Below are positions 1 to 10,600 of a DNA stretch of 64,000 nucleotides, in pieces. A program made the translations under genes and the position numbers. Under the pieces are notes generated by a model, which saw nothing but the letters and a program-made list of their open reading frames with translations, was not told the DNA's origin and did no database searches. The number at the start of each line of letters is the position of its first letter. Within the stretch, counting starts at the first letter, position 1. Source of the stretch: Astropecten irregularis (taxonomy: Eukaryota > Echinodermata > Asteroidea > Paxillosida > Astropectinidae); NCBI GenBank assembly GCA_963971285.1, contig OZ020259.1, positions 7,936,001 through 8,000,000 on the forward strand, written 5' to 3'.

Positions 1-311
1 GGGTGTCCCAGAAAAAAAAAGCAACACTGTGTCGGCACCCATGCATCATGTTAAAAATAAACTGTTCATCACTTCAAATTTCAGATATGTGATACAACCC
101 TGTCATGGCTATCACCATGTAGAATGTGAACATAATTATTGGAGCTGAAATTATCGAAAATATGACAAAGTGAAAGAGTACTCCTTAGAAACAAAATTGC
201 AAGGATAGCACACATAGAGATCAATACACCATAATGTCATGAAAGAAAGATGAAAATCGGGTTTTGACGTTCGGTAATTCTGAAAGTGTTCCGTTTTTGG
301 GGGACATCCTG
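1..311. mobile_element. mariner-like MITE, lacking about 2 bp at the window edge
   Basis: The window opens with GGGTGTCCCAGAAAAA and the element closes at 311 with the inverse ending GGGACATCCTG followed by TA. This is the (TA)CAGGGTGTCCC terminal inverted repeat seen in many mariner/IS630-type elements. A second, diverged copy starts at 46480 and matches through much of its interior, including a shared AAGTGAAAGAGTACTCCTTA segment. There is no transposase ORF, so it is non-autonomous. The first two bases and the left TA would lie outside the window. Confidence 0.7.
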
Positions 312-479
312 TATAACAGTGCAACCAAGCATTGCTGCTTTGTTTCACACCGTAAGACGATGACGGCGGCAGTGCATATAATCAGATGCTTTAAGGCGAC
401 ATGTGTTTAGTGGTTGTCTTTATGTTTGCTTATTTTTTATCATCATGTTAAAATCGTTTAAACGTAAGCAAAAGCAAAT

Positions 480-590
480 GTTTGGAGAGGGAATCGAACC
501 AGCGACATCCAACTTGGCTACCCTGTTGGTGGTGTCCATGATAGTCAATTATCTTTGTATGACAGTCAGAAGCTATGAAAACACTCACAC
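480..590 (-). repeat. partial tRNA-derived SINE
   Basis: On the minus strand the copy reads from a leader (CTTCTGACTG followed by an ACACCACCAAC stretch) into GTCGCTGGTTCGATTCCC, a box-B-like segment. The leader is shared with the copies at 5.5 kb and 57 kb. The central D-arm region seen in the other copies is missing here. It is a decayed member of the SINE family described at 57385-57540. Confidence 0.6.
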
Positions 591-713
591 AACGTTATAT
601 CTTTAGGATTATTTAAGATACTCTCAGCATTCGCAATATAATCATCAAAACAATAACCACACGGGAAAATAACGTGAAACTGCCATGTAAAGTTATTTGA
701 CCATGATCCTTAC

Positions 714-798
714 CTATGGTTGTTGAGCTGGATCCCAGTTCCCCGTACCAGGAGTAGAACGTCAGAAGCAGAACCAACAGCCGCAGCCCCAGCGCCAT
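714..798 (-). CDS. First coding exon of a secreted or membrane protein (signal peptide); gene continues beyond the window
   Basis: The minus-strand ORF starts with ATG at 798 and encodes MALGLRLLVLLLTF, a textbook signal peptide or signal anchor, followed by a short Gly/Ser-rich stretch. It ends at a good splice donor, ACCATAG|GTAAGG, so the last exon base is 714 and the phase is 1. No convincing continuing exon is visible between 713 and 1, where the sequence is SINE and mariner MITE, so the rest is probably outside the window. The identity cannot be named from 28 residues. A TATA box lies about 130 bp upstream, which supports a real promoter-proximal exon. Confidence 0.5.
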
Positions 799-923
799 TC
801 TGTCCCCAACTCTATCAAAACTGTAACGATGACTCTGGTTTAACGGATGGTTGATGTTTAATAATTATCTGCTAGGTAGGTTGCTCACCTGGGTGTCTTG
901 TCTCGATTGCCAAGCGCTCGTCA

Positions 924-933
924 CCTTTATATA
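924..933 (-). promoter_or_regulatory. TATA box for the signal-peptide gene
   Basis: The minus strand reads TATATAAAGG here, a close match to the metazoan TATA consensus. A start site about 30 bp downstream would fall near 900. A possible donor CCCAG|GTGAGC (last exon base 889) and acceptor CGTTACAG (ending at 821) suggest an optional short 5'-UTR intron before the ATG at 798. That intron is speculative. Confidence 0.45.
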
Positions 934-999
934 GAACTCGTGGTCGTCTGCTACATGTAGTTGGCGTCATTTCCAAGTCAGAAGCCATGGAACCACTAG

Positions 1000-2450
1000 C
1001 ATGTACACCGCAGCTACACGCACATTTCAGAGTATTCCTTCTTTCACCTACATCGAACTTCATCTTCTTCTGTTTTTTTTTTTTTCTTACATGAAATGTC
1101 TTCGGCATTTAGAATTTGTTTACAGCGAGTTAAAAGAACAATTACCATCAATTCGTTTCGTTATCCCCAGGCTTCGAGATATTTCGTCTTCCAATGGTCA
1201 TACCCGGTATGTTCTTTAGATGCAGACCATTCTTATTACTTTTTTGTACTACCTACGTCATACAGTTTTTGTTAAAAATGGACGACTGTATAATTGGTAT
1301 TTTTTCAATAACTTGAACATTTACTTTCCTTTGATTTACCCCGTGACATTTTCAAACGGAAGATTCATTTCATTTCATTGAAAAAAATATAATAATAATG
1401 GTCGTTCCGCTACCGACACTAACTACTTACCTACAGGAAGAGTGGATGTAAACGTCCATTATAACATATCTTCCATGCATGTTCACCACCATAATGGCAC
1501 ATCGTCAGAGTCTTTTGTTTCTTTTAATTGAAAAAAAAAAACCATAATGGTTTCTCCCCTGGCTACCAGTCACTATTTAATGATATACCCACGTGAAAAC
1601 GACATGGAAATGTCCAATATGTTATCTATTCTTTATTTACTTTGTAAATTGTAATGAAAGTCCCTCCAGACTCACTTGACGTCAAAATACAACAGTACTT
1701 GTAACCCCCTAAAAGCATATTTTCTCTTGGCGATGACTGTTATATGTATCTTTTGTTTTCTCCATTTCACTTCGGGTTGTATTTATAGTGAACAGTTGAG
1801 TTACATGTATGGGTTCTTAATCATATATTTTTTAATGGAGTTAGGAGGCCAGAGGGCCTGACGTGTTTTGATCCCAGCAGATCTTTCTCAAATGTTTGCA
1901 ACTGTGTATTATATATTGCGTAAATAACTACGGTATCATAACATGGACATTGCTATTACTCTTTATTACTTTAGTGTGAATAAGATCATTTGTTTGCCGG
2001 TTTCCAGGGACGTTGTCGTGAAAATAAGTTGAGTTGCGGGGAATGATGACGTACACCAATAGATGTATATGAAATGAATCACTTTACTGGCTGACTGTTG
2101 GCTCCATAATGCAAAATGTAACAGCCGGGCCGCGCCATGCATGGTGCTTTATTATTAAATCAACATTGCACAAACAACAATCATAATAGTATCTGATAAT
2201 TCACGGGAGATCAGATTTACACAATGCAAAGTAGTTTAATCAGTCAAGCTACAGCTCGTGTTTTTGTGTGTGTGTTTTTTCCATAGTAGTTCGCATCCTA
2301 TATAACGCGTCAATCAAACAACAAGAGAAAATGTCCTGTCATAAACAAAAATGCACACAGGAAGAGCTGAAATGGAGTAAATTTATATTCACCAAGAGAG
2401 CATCATAGAAGGCGCTACATAGTGACCTGAAAAATCAAAGGTGTCGGTTT
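1000..2450. other. AT-rich intergenic stretch, no gene recognised
   Basis: Only short random ORFs are present on either strand, without conserved motifs or paired splice sites. Short homopolymer runs occur near 1070 and 1540. No tandem repeat or TIR element was recognised. Confidence 0.4.
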
Positions 2451-2532
2451 GGGTCAAACACTGTCAAACCCAAAGGAACTTAGGCCGTGTCCCAAGTCTC
2501 TGGCTGCGCCTGCAAAATATGCATGTACCCAT

Positions 2533-3400
2533 GGGTGTCGATCTCGGGGGGATGTGGGGATGGGGGGATATATCCCCCAATATTTGAGGTGGAGGGAATG
2601 GCGTGTATTATCCAGAGTTGTAACGAGTCACTGTTTGTTGTGACTCGAGTCATTTTAAAGAAGTGACTCGGGTCGAGTCGAGTCATTTGGTCATGAATGT
2701 TGAGTCGAGTCGAGTCTAGTCAATTATTTAGATCTATATTTAGATATAAACAAACACCAAAAGACTGGAATTGGTTTGCTTTGTTTTTTAATTTACCGGT
2801 ACATCCGGGTCACAACCTGTGATGAAACACATTTACATGCACATATCACAGTTGTGAAACTTTAGTCTGGCTTCGTGGATTTTCAAAACCACAAGATAGT
2901 GCTAGTGGGAGGGAGTACGTAACGCGACATGGCGACATGATGGATGTTTGTCGCTAGACTGGTTCCCTTCCCGATGGCCAATACACAAATTCGAGTGACG
3001 TAGACGTGAGAAGATAACGGTAGGGAACGGGAACCAGTGTAATTTGATGCATATACCGTATGCATCGTGCATGGAAGCTGATACTTCTATACCCCATACC
3101 CCAAGTTCAAATAAAATATTTCGCAAAGTTTTATTTTTGGGGGGCGGGAAGGGGGGACTCGAGCCATTATTAGCCTTACTCGAGTCGAGTCGAGTCGAGT
3201 CATTCTGATGAGAGACTCGAGTCGAGTCGAGTCATTTAGCCTTCCGGACTCGAGTCGGGTCGAGTCGCCAAAAAATGTGACTCGAGTCGGACTCGAGTCG
3301 AGTCATTGACTCGAGTCATTACAACTCTTGTATTATCATCCCCCAATATTGCGAGGTTCAATGCATTTAATACCGACAAAACAACTGAAGTACCAACAAA
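2533..3400. repeat. MITE-like repeat (GGGTGTCGATC family) interrupted by a hAT element
   Basis: The segment starting GGGTGTCGATC at 2533 continues with GGGGGGATATATCCCCC and AATATTTGAGGTGG. It is broken at 2612 by the hAT element, resumes at 3338 with ATCCCCCAATATTGCGAGG, and fades. A second, uninterrupted copy lies at 3480-3872. The two copies share start, palindrome and order. Confidence 0.55.
2613..3329. mobile_element. Non-autonomous hAT element made largely of GACTCGAGTC words
   Basis: The element begins CAGAGTTGTAAC and ends TTACAACTCTT, a short imperfect TIR of the hAT type (CAGNG start). An 8-bp duplication GTATTATC flanks it at 2605-2612 and 3330-3337, the target-site length expected for hAT. 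The subterminal parts (2620-2725 and 3158-3320) consist of many GAGTCGAGTC and GACTCGAGTC repeats in both orientations, likely subterminal binding repeats. The unique core (about 2750-3150) has no transposase ORF. Confidence 0.8.
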
Positions 3401-3479
3401 ATAATGAAAAATAGCATGCTTGGAATGTAGAAAGCTACACCATTCTTACAATCAAAATACAAAATGCATCAGCCTGCAT

Positions 3480-3872
3480 GGGTGTCGATCCGGGGTGGGG
3501 GGTGGGGGGATATATCCCCCCAATATTCGAGGTGGGGGATGGCTTGTATTGGCCCCCCCCCCCCCCCCCCCCAATATTTTGAGGTTGAATGTCATTCAAG
3601 TTTATTGTATACAAATATTACATGATCCTTGTTGTTTTTGTGTTTTCGCAGTGAATTTATACTACACATAATTATAATGTTTAATTCTTCTGAATATCGT
3701 TTTTAAATGCTCTAAAATGCGACTTTTCCACTCTGTTTTTATTAAAAAGTCCCTGGTTTGGGAGGGGGTATCACACCTCTGACAGCATCCCCAGGCTCGG
3801 TCGCTTCGCTCCCTCGCATAGGACACCAAATCACCAATCATCCCCCCAATCATGAAAAGAAATCGACACCTA
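3480..3872. mobile_element. MITE with GGTGTCGAT terminal inverted repeats
   Basis: It starts GGGTGTCGATCC and ends with the inverse AAATCGACACC. It holds the palindrome GGGGGGATATATCCCCCC and a C20-type homopolymer near 3552. No coding region is present. The related copy at 2533 lost its right half. The superfamily is unresolved because no clear target duplication is seen. Confidence 0.55.
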
Positions 3873-4429
3873 TGGCATCAGGACATTTTGTATTTCACAA
3901 TCGGGTAATAACGCAAGATAAGTTTTAAGTATTAATGCATCTGTCAAACGCATGATAAATGAGTAACCAACCAAGTTAAACGAGTTCCCAGGTTTCAGCA
4001 TTGCTGCGGCTATCATTGAAACGATCCTTGGGGTGTGGCGGTGTGTGCTGGTGTGTGCGTGGTTTCATGGCTTCTGATAGTCTTGGTTCCAAGACCTTCG
4101 TTGGTACTTTCCCGCGACCCATAGGGCGCCCCCGCGTGGCGGATATGGGAGAATTCTGTCAGACTTTTGGACCGTCACGAAGGTCTTGGATATTTTGTAT
4201 TTGAGGGCGGGGCCAGATTATGGTAATAACGTACAGCACGTATGACGTAAGCTGATTGATTATGCAAAATGCCAGCTACAGGAATTAATGAGACAATCTG
4301 AGCTGTACATGTATACAATACAACAAAGCCATATATGGCGTGCTTGTATATGTGGCCGTCTTGGTCAATTCATTCCCTTGAAGGCATTGCCATGCTGCGA
4401 CAACATTATGATGATGTTGGAGGACGAAG

Positions 4430-4545
4430 CTGGTCAACTCGTACGCCGACCAACTCGTACGCTGACCACCTCGTATGCCATTTGGTCAACTCGTAGGCCG
4501 AACGACTCGTATGCCGACCAACTCGTACGCCAACCAACAACCTGT
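4430..4545. repeat. Degenerate tandem repeat, unit near CCAACTCGTACGCCGA
   Basis: At least six copies of a 15-22 bp unit containing AACTCGTACGCC or AACTCGTATGCC are arrayed here. A similar short array lies at 61685-61760 and a related ACGAGTT-containing array at 62975-63118. Confidence 0.6.
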
Positions 4546-4629
4546 GTATAGTTTGTTTACGTTGGCCGTTTTTTCTTCAGTAGACCAAATTGTTTTCATG
4601 TTGTTTATGAAAATAAAATCAAGAAATAC

Positions 4630-4915
4630 AATCATTTCAACGATAAAACATGACGTAATCATTTCAATGATACGGAATCATTTCAACGATACGAAATGAT
4701 TTTGCGAATACGAAATTAAATCGAGAAAATTAAAGCATTAAAAAAAGGGAACATTATATGACGTAATCATTTCGACGATACAAAATCATTTCAACGGTAC
4801 GAAATCATTTCAACGATACGAAATCATTTTGCGAATATGAAATTAAATCAAGAAAATTAAATCATTCCAATAATACAACATGACGTAATCATTTCAACGA
4901 TACAAAACCATTTAA
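4630..4915. repeat. Tandem repeat of AACGATACGAAATCATTTC-like units
   Basis: Short units such as TCATTTCAACGATACGAAA recur about ten times with substitutions. Interspersed longer blocks (GACGTAATCATTTC and AATTAAATC.AGAAAATTAAA) also repeat. It lies wholly inside the long-TIR element. Confidence 0.6.
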
Positions 4916-5500
4916 ATCACATGTTTTGTACTTGTTTCACTTGTGGGCAGCAGATCTGTTGCGCAATATACAGTTTGTTTATACATTGAAACCTCTTGGA
5001 CTAATGGTATTTTTTTCCTGGTATTTAGATCTAAGTGAAATGTATTTTTTGCAGAAATTAACCGCTTTCCACAAATAACGCATAACCATTCGTCGTTGAG
5101 CTACACAGCAAAGAAAATATGATAAACGCCAGCTCGATTGCGTATAATACAGTACAGTCCTCAAAATCTTTTCCCGAAAAGTTTGCAAAATATACTGCAT
5201 GACATGCAGCGTGACATAGGCCCCAACGTACGTAATACACCTACGGCAAACAATGTTTGTCTGATATGAATAATTCATAATGTGAGCATAAACTGACTCC
5301 CTTGGAAATCCAAGGGAGATTCGACGAAAAGTAAAGACAAAGTTAAACATCGCTGTGAGAAAGTCCCTAAATTTTATTACAAAATATCCAAGACCTTCGT
5401 GACGGTCCAAAAGTCTGACAGAATATCCACCGCGCGGGGGCGTCCTATGGGTCGCGGGAAAGCAACAACGAAGGTCTTGGAACCAAGACTAGGCTTCTGA

Positions 5501-5690
5501 GTGCCAAACGAACAGACTGAGATAATTGACTATTGGGGTCACCACCAACATAGGGCTGGATTGCTCAGTTGGTAGAGCGCCTGTACGGTATTCAGGATGT
5601 CGCCGATTCGAATCCCGTTCCAGTCAATTTTTTCTTTGTTCACTTTTCAATGACTTTAAAATTCAGTCAGTTTCCCTTGTGGTTAATTGT
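5501..5690 (+). repeat. tRNA-derived SINE, almost intact tRNA-like head at 5554-5625
   Basis: A leader (GTGCCAAACGAAC through ACCACCAAC) precedes a tRNA-like segment of 72 nt. Acceptor GGCTGGA pairs with TCCAGTC. Box A is TTGCTCAGTTGG and box B is ATTCGAATC. The anticodon arm has the canonical 17-nt length (CCTGT-loop-TCAGG), but the loop base before the anticodon is C rather than U. The 3' tail TTCTTTGTTCACTTTTCAATGAC continues to CAGTCAGTTTCCCTTGTGG. Copies in both orientations at 39 and 57 kb show a dispersed family, so it is called a SINE rather than a tRNA gene. Confidence 0.75.
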
Positions 5691-5694
5691 TAAT

Positions 5695-5996
5695 TTAAAG
5701 GAATGTTAAGTAGGTTTTGAAGCTTTGCATGGTGGAAGTCACGTAATAAGGAAAGGTTTGCGGAGGCACCATGTATAATCTCTTTTAATGGATGTGGTTC
5801 TGAAAAGAACCGGTGAGAAGTGTTCTCGACGTTCCGGCCAGTGTACTCTGGCCGTCCACACACTCTCCTGAGGACGGCCAGAGTACACTGGCCGGAACGT
5901 CGAGGACACTTCTCACCGGTTCTTTTCAGAACCACATCCATTAAAAGAGATTATACATGGTGCCTCCGCAAACCTTTCCTTATTAAAGGAATGTTA
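5695..5996. repeat. Near-perfect long palindrome with flanking 14-bp direct repeat
   Basis: Arms of about 115 bp (from GGAAAGGTTTGCGG near 5749 to its inverse near 5979) meet around a short loop near 5862-5876. The inner arms read GGCCAGTGTACTCTGGCC. The 14-bp word TTAAAGGAATGTTA occurs at 5695-5708 and 5983-5996. A related, more degenerate copy is at 33245-33410. A shorter related fragment (CTGGCCGAACGTCGAG) lies at 8513-8550. Confidence 0.75.
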
Positions 5997-6000
5997 TTAC

Positions 6001-6939
6001 CATAGAGATACATACTAATAAACTAGAGGGCGGGCTCGGCGAAATTTCTGTGACAACATGGGCCATTACCGAAGTGGGCACTGCGCCGGCGATATACTAT
6101 TTTTGCTGAGGAGTTCAGACCAGTGAATAGGTCAAGATCGGTCCGCGGAGCTCATTAATTTTGTGTATACCCTCAAAATCTTTTTTATAAAATCATTTGC
6201 TGGGCCCTACATGGGAAGTCTTGTAAAGAAAATGGATGGAACCCGGTCGCCAGAGTTTGGACTTGCAACTTTGAGCTGTTTGGATGAATTCTGACCATAA
6301 ACTCGCTCTACTTGGGCATGTAGGGGAGGGGTGCATTTTTTTAGTCTGGCACCAGTCAACATGGCCGTTTTCAGGGTATTTTCCTTTGGATGGATTTTCC
6401 TCAAAAAGTCATTGGTAACCCTATAGAAAATTGAAATGAAAATGAAAATTTAAGTTTTCAGCTTCATTTTGGTGTATAGCTTGAGTGTCGGAGTATTTTT
6501 AATAATTTTTTGAAATTGGCTATTCAGCATGGGAGCCTATGGGAATTTATTTACTGGTCTGCACCCCGAGTATGTACGGCGTACGCCTGTGTACGTACTG
6601 CGTAGACCTGTGTACTGTAATTTACGCAAGTGCTTCGTCAGCACAGCATTCCCCGTTGCGGTATGGTACGCATGCGTATACGTTATTCGTGCCCATAATT
6701 GTGGGTGCATTCGTTTAGCTCGCACCGTACGGGTCAGCCCTTACTGGGAACGGTCGTGTTATACTGCACAAAACAAGCCAGAGAAGTGGGGGGGGGACGA
6801 ATTTGACTGGTGTCGACCCCCGGGTGAGCTAAACGAATGCACCCAAAAATGGCGGCACTAGGATACTTGCGATCACAGAGCCACCGTACAGGGGAGTATT
6901 GCGCGTCCGCCCTCTAGTTTATTAGTATGTATCTCTATG
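6001..6939. mobile_element. DNA transposon fossil with 35-bp TIRs and 8-bp target duplication
   Basis: The ends CATAGAGATACATACTAATA and their inverse form TIRs of at least 35 bp, which include AAACTAGAGGGCGG. The 8-bp duplication GTTATTAC occurs at 5993-6000 and 6940-6947. The interior 6116-6562 is homologous to the separate repeat at 23195-23668, so one element is nested in or shared with another. No transposase ORF was recognised. The 8-bp duplication fits hAT or P-type elements, but the superfamily is unresolved. Confidence 0.75.
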
Positions 6940-7608
6940 GTTATTACTAAATAATAATAATGTGGATAAATAATTGTGGGCACGGAAACGATAGCATTTT
7001 ATGGTTCTCAAAATACAAATTATGCTAATGTATGTAAGACAAACAGAACATTTCATTTTGATGAAATATTGTTAACTTTTTATAGTAGGCAAAAACCACT
7101 GTATACATTAGATCCATCAATAATTTTGAAACTACATTCCATTAATGTATATAAATTAAATGTTTTCATAAAAACTACCACAAGTCCATCACACATATTT
7201 CCAGATAAACATTATGTTTAAAATTGCAGACAGGGGGCTCACTTCAGTACTGTAACTATCAACCAACTGTAGCTGTTTGGTTGACTCTTGCACTTGGCCA
7301 TTATATTGATAGGTAATGATGCATCCATTACAAATTGAGAGTACCATAACCCAAAAAATAATTATTGTTCCCACATTGTCCAAACATGGTGGTTGCTTAT
7401 CCTACTTGGATCATTCAAGTGATAACCATTGGTTTATGAAATGCGAAAGGTGCGGTGGTTATAGCATGGAGGAAGGAATCCTCCATGGTTATAGGAAGTA
7501 ATGTGTATATAGTTCGACATTGTATACAGAATTTACTGCTTGGAATACACAATGGACAATCATTTCTTATGTCAAAATGCACACGTTCAATGTGACACCA
7601 TCCATATA

Positions 7609-10600
7609 TCACACCTCGCAGCAAATGTTAATCAGACGTTCAGCAGCAAGGATGACGGCACTTATGCCAGAAAATGCCCCAAGCACCATGAAGATTACTT
7701 CGTAGCTTTCAGTAATTCCATATGCGAACCCTGGTACGAACGAAACAAAATAAAAACATGTTGGGTCTTATGACATGCATGGTAAAAGTACATACGGTGG
7801 TATTTATTGTGCGGTAACACCGTGAGACATACATTAATTATGTGGCTATGAAAATAGTCATTGCCACTTCCTATATACCCAAAGCCAAACTGCCACACTC
7901 AACAAACATGGGATCCATTTCCTCACTCCTCACCGACCATCGGTTTGTGCCAAGGATGCAGCTATGCATGTAGAACTAATAGTCCATTCCCGCATCGACT
8001 TGGCAATATTTATAGCTATTACTTCGGTATCCACCTCGCAGCTGCAGCATTCTCCTAATGTTGGCCAGAACCAAAGATAATATAGCGATACGCGCAAGAT
8101 GGATAACTGACCATAGGGCGCGTGGTAATTGGCATGGAGGCCGCCATTCTCCATACAGATTATACATGATCCGCCATTTTGGTGGGCAACTGGTGAGTAG
8201 TTTGTACACGGGACATATGGAGGCTGGACGCTTTATCAAACAAAAAAAGGAGTGTTAGGCAAAATTTTGGCCCGGATTCGATTAAAACCTATTGTTTATT
8301 GTAAATAGAAATATTTGACATTGGTGTGAAGCAGCTGAATATGAAAACGGCGATTTCTTGTGGTTTTCTGGACCTCCAAGTCGCTCATATGCTATGGAAA
8401 CTCCGTGCGTGGAGCGCCCGCCCAACACCAGAATGGTGCCCATGGCGATTACGTGTTTCAGGGAGAGTTCCCCATCTTGCGCGTAGCGCTATATAATCTT
8501 TGGCCAGAACATACTGGCCGAACGTCGAGTTAACCGACTCTTTTCACACTCACCTAACTCATACAAGTTTATAATATGTATGTCATGGTGTTACTGAAAT
8601 TTATCTTGATTGCATATTTATCTTAATTGCATATTAGGGAGACACATTAGCGTCTAAAATTGAACAACTTGAAGAAATATGCAAATGAGAAGACTTTTCG
8701 GCGTCTCCCTATTATACCAGCTACCTTTTAAAGACATATCTTTACTATTTTACATGTTGAGAGAAGACCGAGTATGCGCTCAATGTGAACATTTGTCAAA
8801 TTCAAGTTCATTGGTTTGGAGGATGTTTAGAAATAGTTAAGTAAACATTTTGCATGAACCAATGAGAAAGTCTCCCTAATGACCCATAATTAAAAATCAA
8901 TTACATTTAGTTATCATTTATACAAGTAGAAGGGACGCAATACTGTACAAACTCGAAAAAGACTATTGACGTGGAAACACCTCTATTTTTTATCGGATTT
9001 GTTTTTTGGGGAAATTCCGAGCTTAAAGGAAAACAGTGGCTTTTCATTATTTTCTTCTGTATTTGTTTGTTTATTTGATTATTTTTTATTCATTTTTTAA
9101 CCCTAACCCAAACCCTACGTAAGAATGGTATTCTCATGACGTCATGTTGTTGAATGTCTTATCGAAATTCATTAAATCCAACACAAAGTGCATACACATC
9201 TAACAAACATCAAGTGCCTCCAACCTCTCAATTATCAAGGTGATAATGTGTACACTGCCAGTATAACGTGAGATCTAGACCTGAAATCGGTTTCTTATGA
9301 CGCAGAAAAAAACACCTAGTTAAAGGTAGTATCATACTTTGGTTTTTGTCAAAGAAATACAGATTCATGGGCAAAAATATCAAGGAAGATACAATAAAAG
9401 TTATCTGTGTAAATTTCACTCCCATGCGGTGCCCACTTTTTGAGAAAACAGTGAAAAACGGCCACGGTATTTCTTAAGTCTTTTCTCTTTTATTTTTGAT
9501 CTTTTAAAAGATAAAAAAGATTTTTGGTCGTTATTTGACTAATTTCTTGAAAAATACACCATTTCATGCGGAAAATTTTCTACTACTATCTTCTATATAC
9601 CAGCAGTATCTTCATAACCTGAACGTTATACGTGAATCTATGAAAATTTCTGTTTTGGTTTCTTACCAAAGTATGATACTACATTTAAGTTAACTAAATT
9701 CACCAGTGCGTTTTGACAAAATCGCGGTGTCACCACAAACGTCAACATGGATTGATGATGCAAGTGGAAGTGCACTTTACACGAACTCAATCTGTGTACC
9801 TATTTTTAAACTTCCAGGTAAACTTCAACAATGAAATCAGTTAATGTTAGTGAACCTGGCCCTTGTCATTGTCTGCAATTTCTAAAGAACGTCTCAATTG
9901 AATAACCACCTGTGGAGTTAGAGACCTATGTCATTGTGCCAATAGAGTCATATTATGAGGACATGTATGTAACTCCACTCCGCTCGTTGCATGTATTAGC
10001 CTAACACATACAACGAAAATACCACAATACATCTGGAAAGCAGCTAGTGTACGTGCATTTTGAGCATAGTTAGGGGCCGTCCATAAAGTACGTACGCACG
10101 AAGGGGGGGGGGGGGGGGGGGGGGGGTAGGGGTTTGTTACCGATGCGTACGCCGTGCGTACCGGGATTGTTTTGTTTTTTCCTTGTTTTACTTATTCAAC
10201 ATAGTAAAGAATAGTAAAATCCATCTGTAAATGTATAAAAACCTGTTAAACTTTAGTCATTCATTTCAGAATTTGAAAGTGACGTCCCAATAACGGTATC
10301 GGCCCGGATTACGGTGAAATTTTAGTGATGCTAAAGCAAGGGACCACGAGAAGTGAAAAACCTTATGTGGAATGCATATGCGTACAGGGGGGAGGGGGGG
10401 GGGGGTTAGGACCACTGCGTACGCCATGCGTACAGAGGGGGAGGGGGGTCAAAAAAGTCGGCATTTCGTGCGTACTCTATGGACGGCCCCTTAACCACTA
10501 TAACGTATAAACCCTTGCTCTTCAAAGTAAAAACCAACCCGATTTTCTACTTGATACTTCTCAAGAAAAATTGGATTAAGAACAAATAAAACATGAGTGT

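Larger units (their letters stand above)
4078..5491. mobile_element. Long-TIR (MULE-like or foldback) element with 9-bp target duplication
   Basis: The ends TAGTCTTGGTTCCAAGACC and its inverse start inverted arms of roughly 125 bp (4078-4205 and 5380-5491). The arms differ by small indels. The 9-bp word GGCTTCTGA flanks both ends (4069-4077 and 5492-5500). Nine bp and long TIRs are typical of Mutator-like elements. The host sequence is the leader of the tRNA-SINE that continues at 5492. The interior holds a CCAACTCGTACGCC-type tandem repeat (4430-4545) and many AACGATACGAAATCATTTC units (4630-4910). No transposase ORF is evident. Confidence 0.75.

Noticed and set aside
5554-5625. Possible functional tRNA gene
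   Set aside because: It folds as a cloverleaf, but the anticodon loop lacks U33 and the segment is embedded in a dispersed SINE with shared leader and tail, so it is treated as a SINE head.
9100-9118. CCCTAACCC telomere-like motif
   Set aside because: Only one and a half units occur (TAACCCTAACCCAAACCCT); there is no array.
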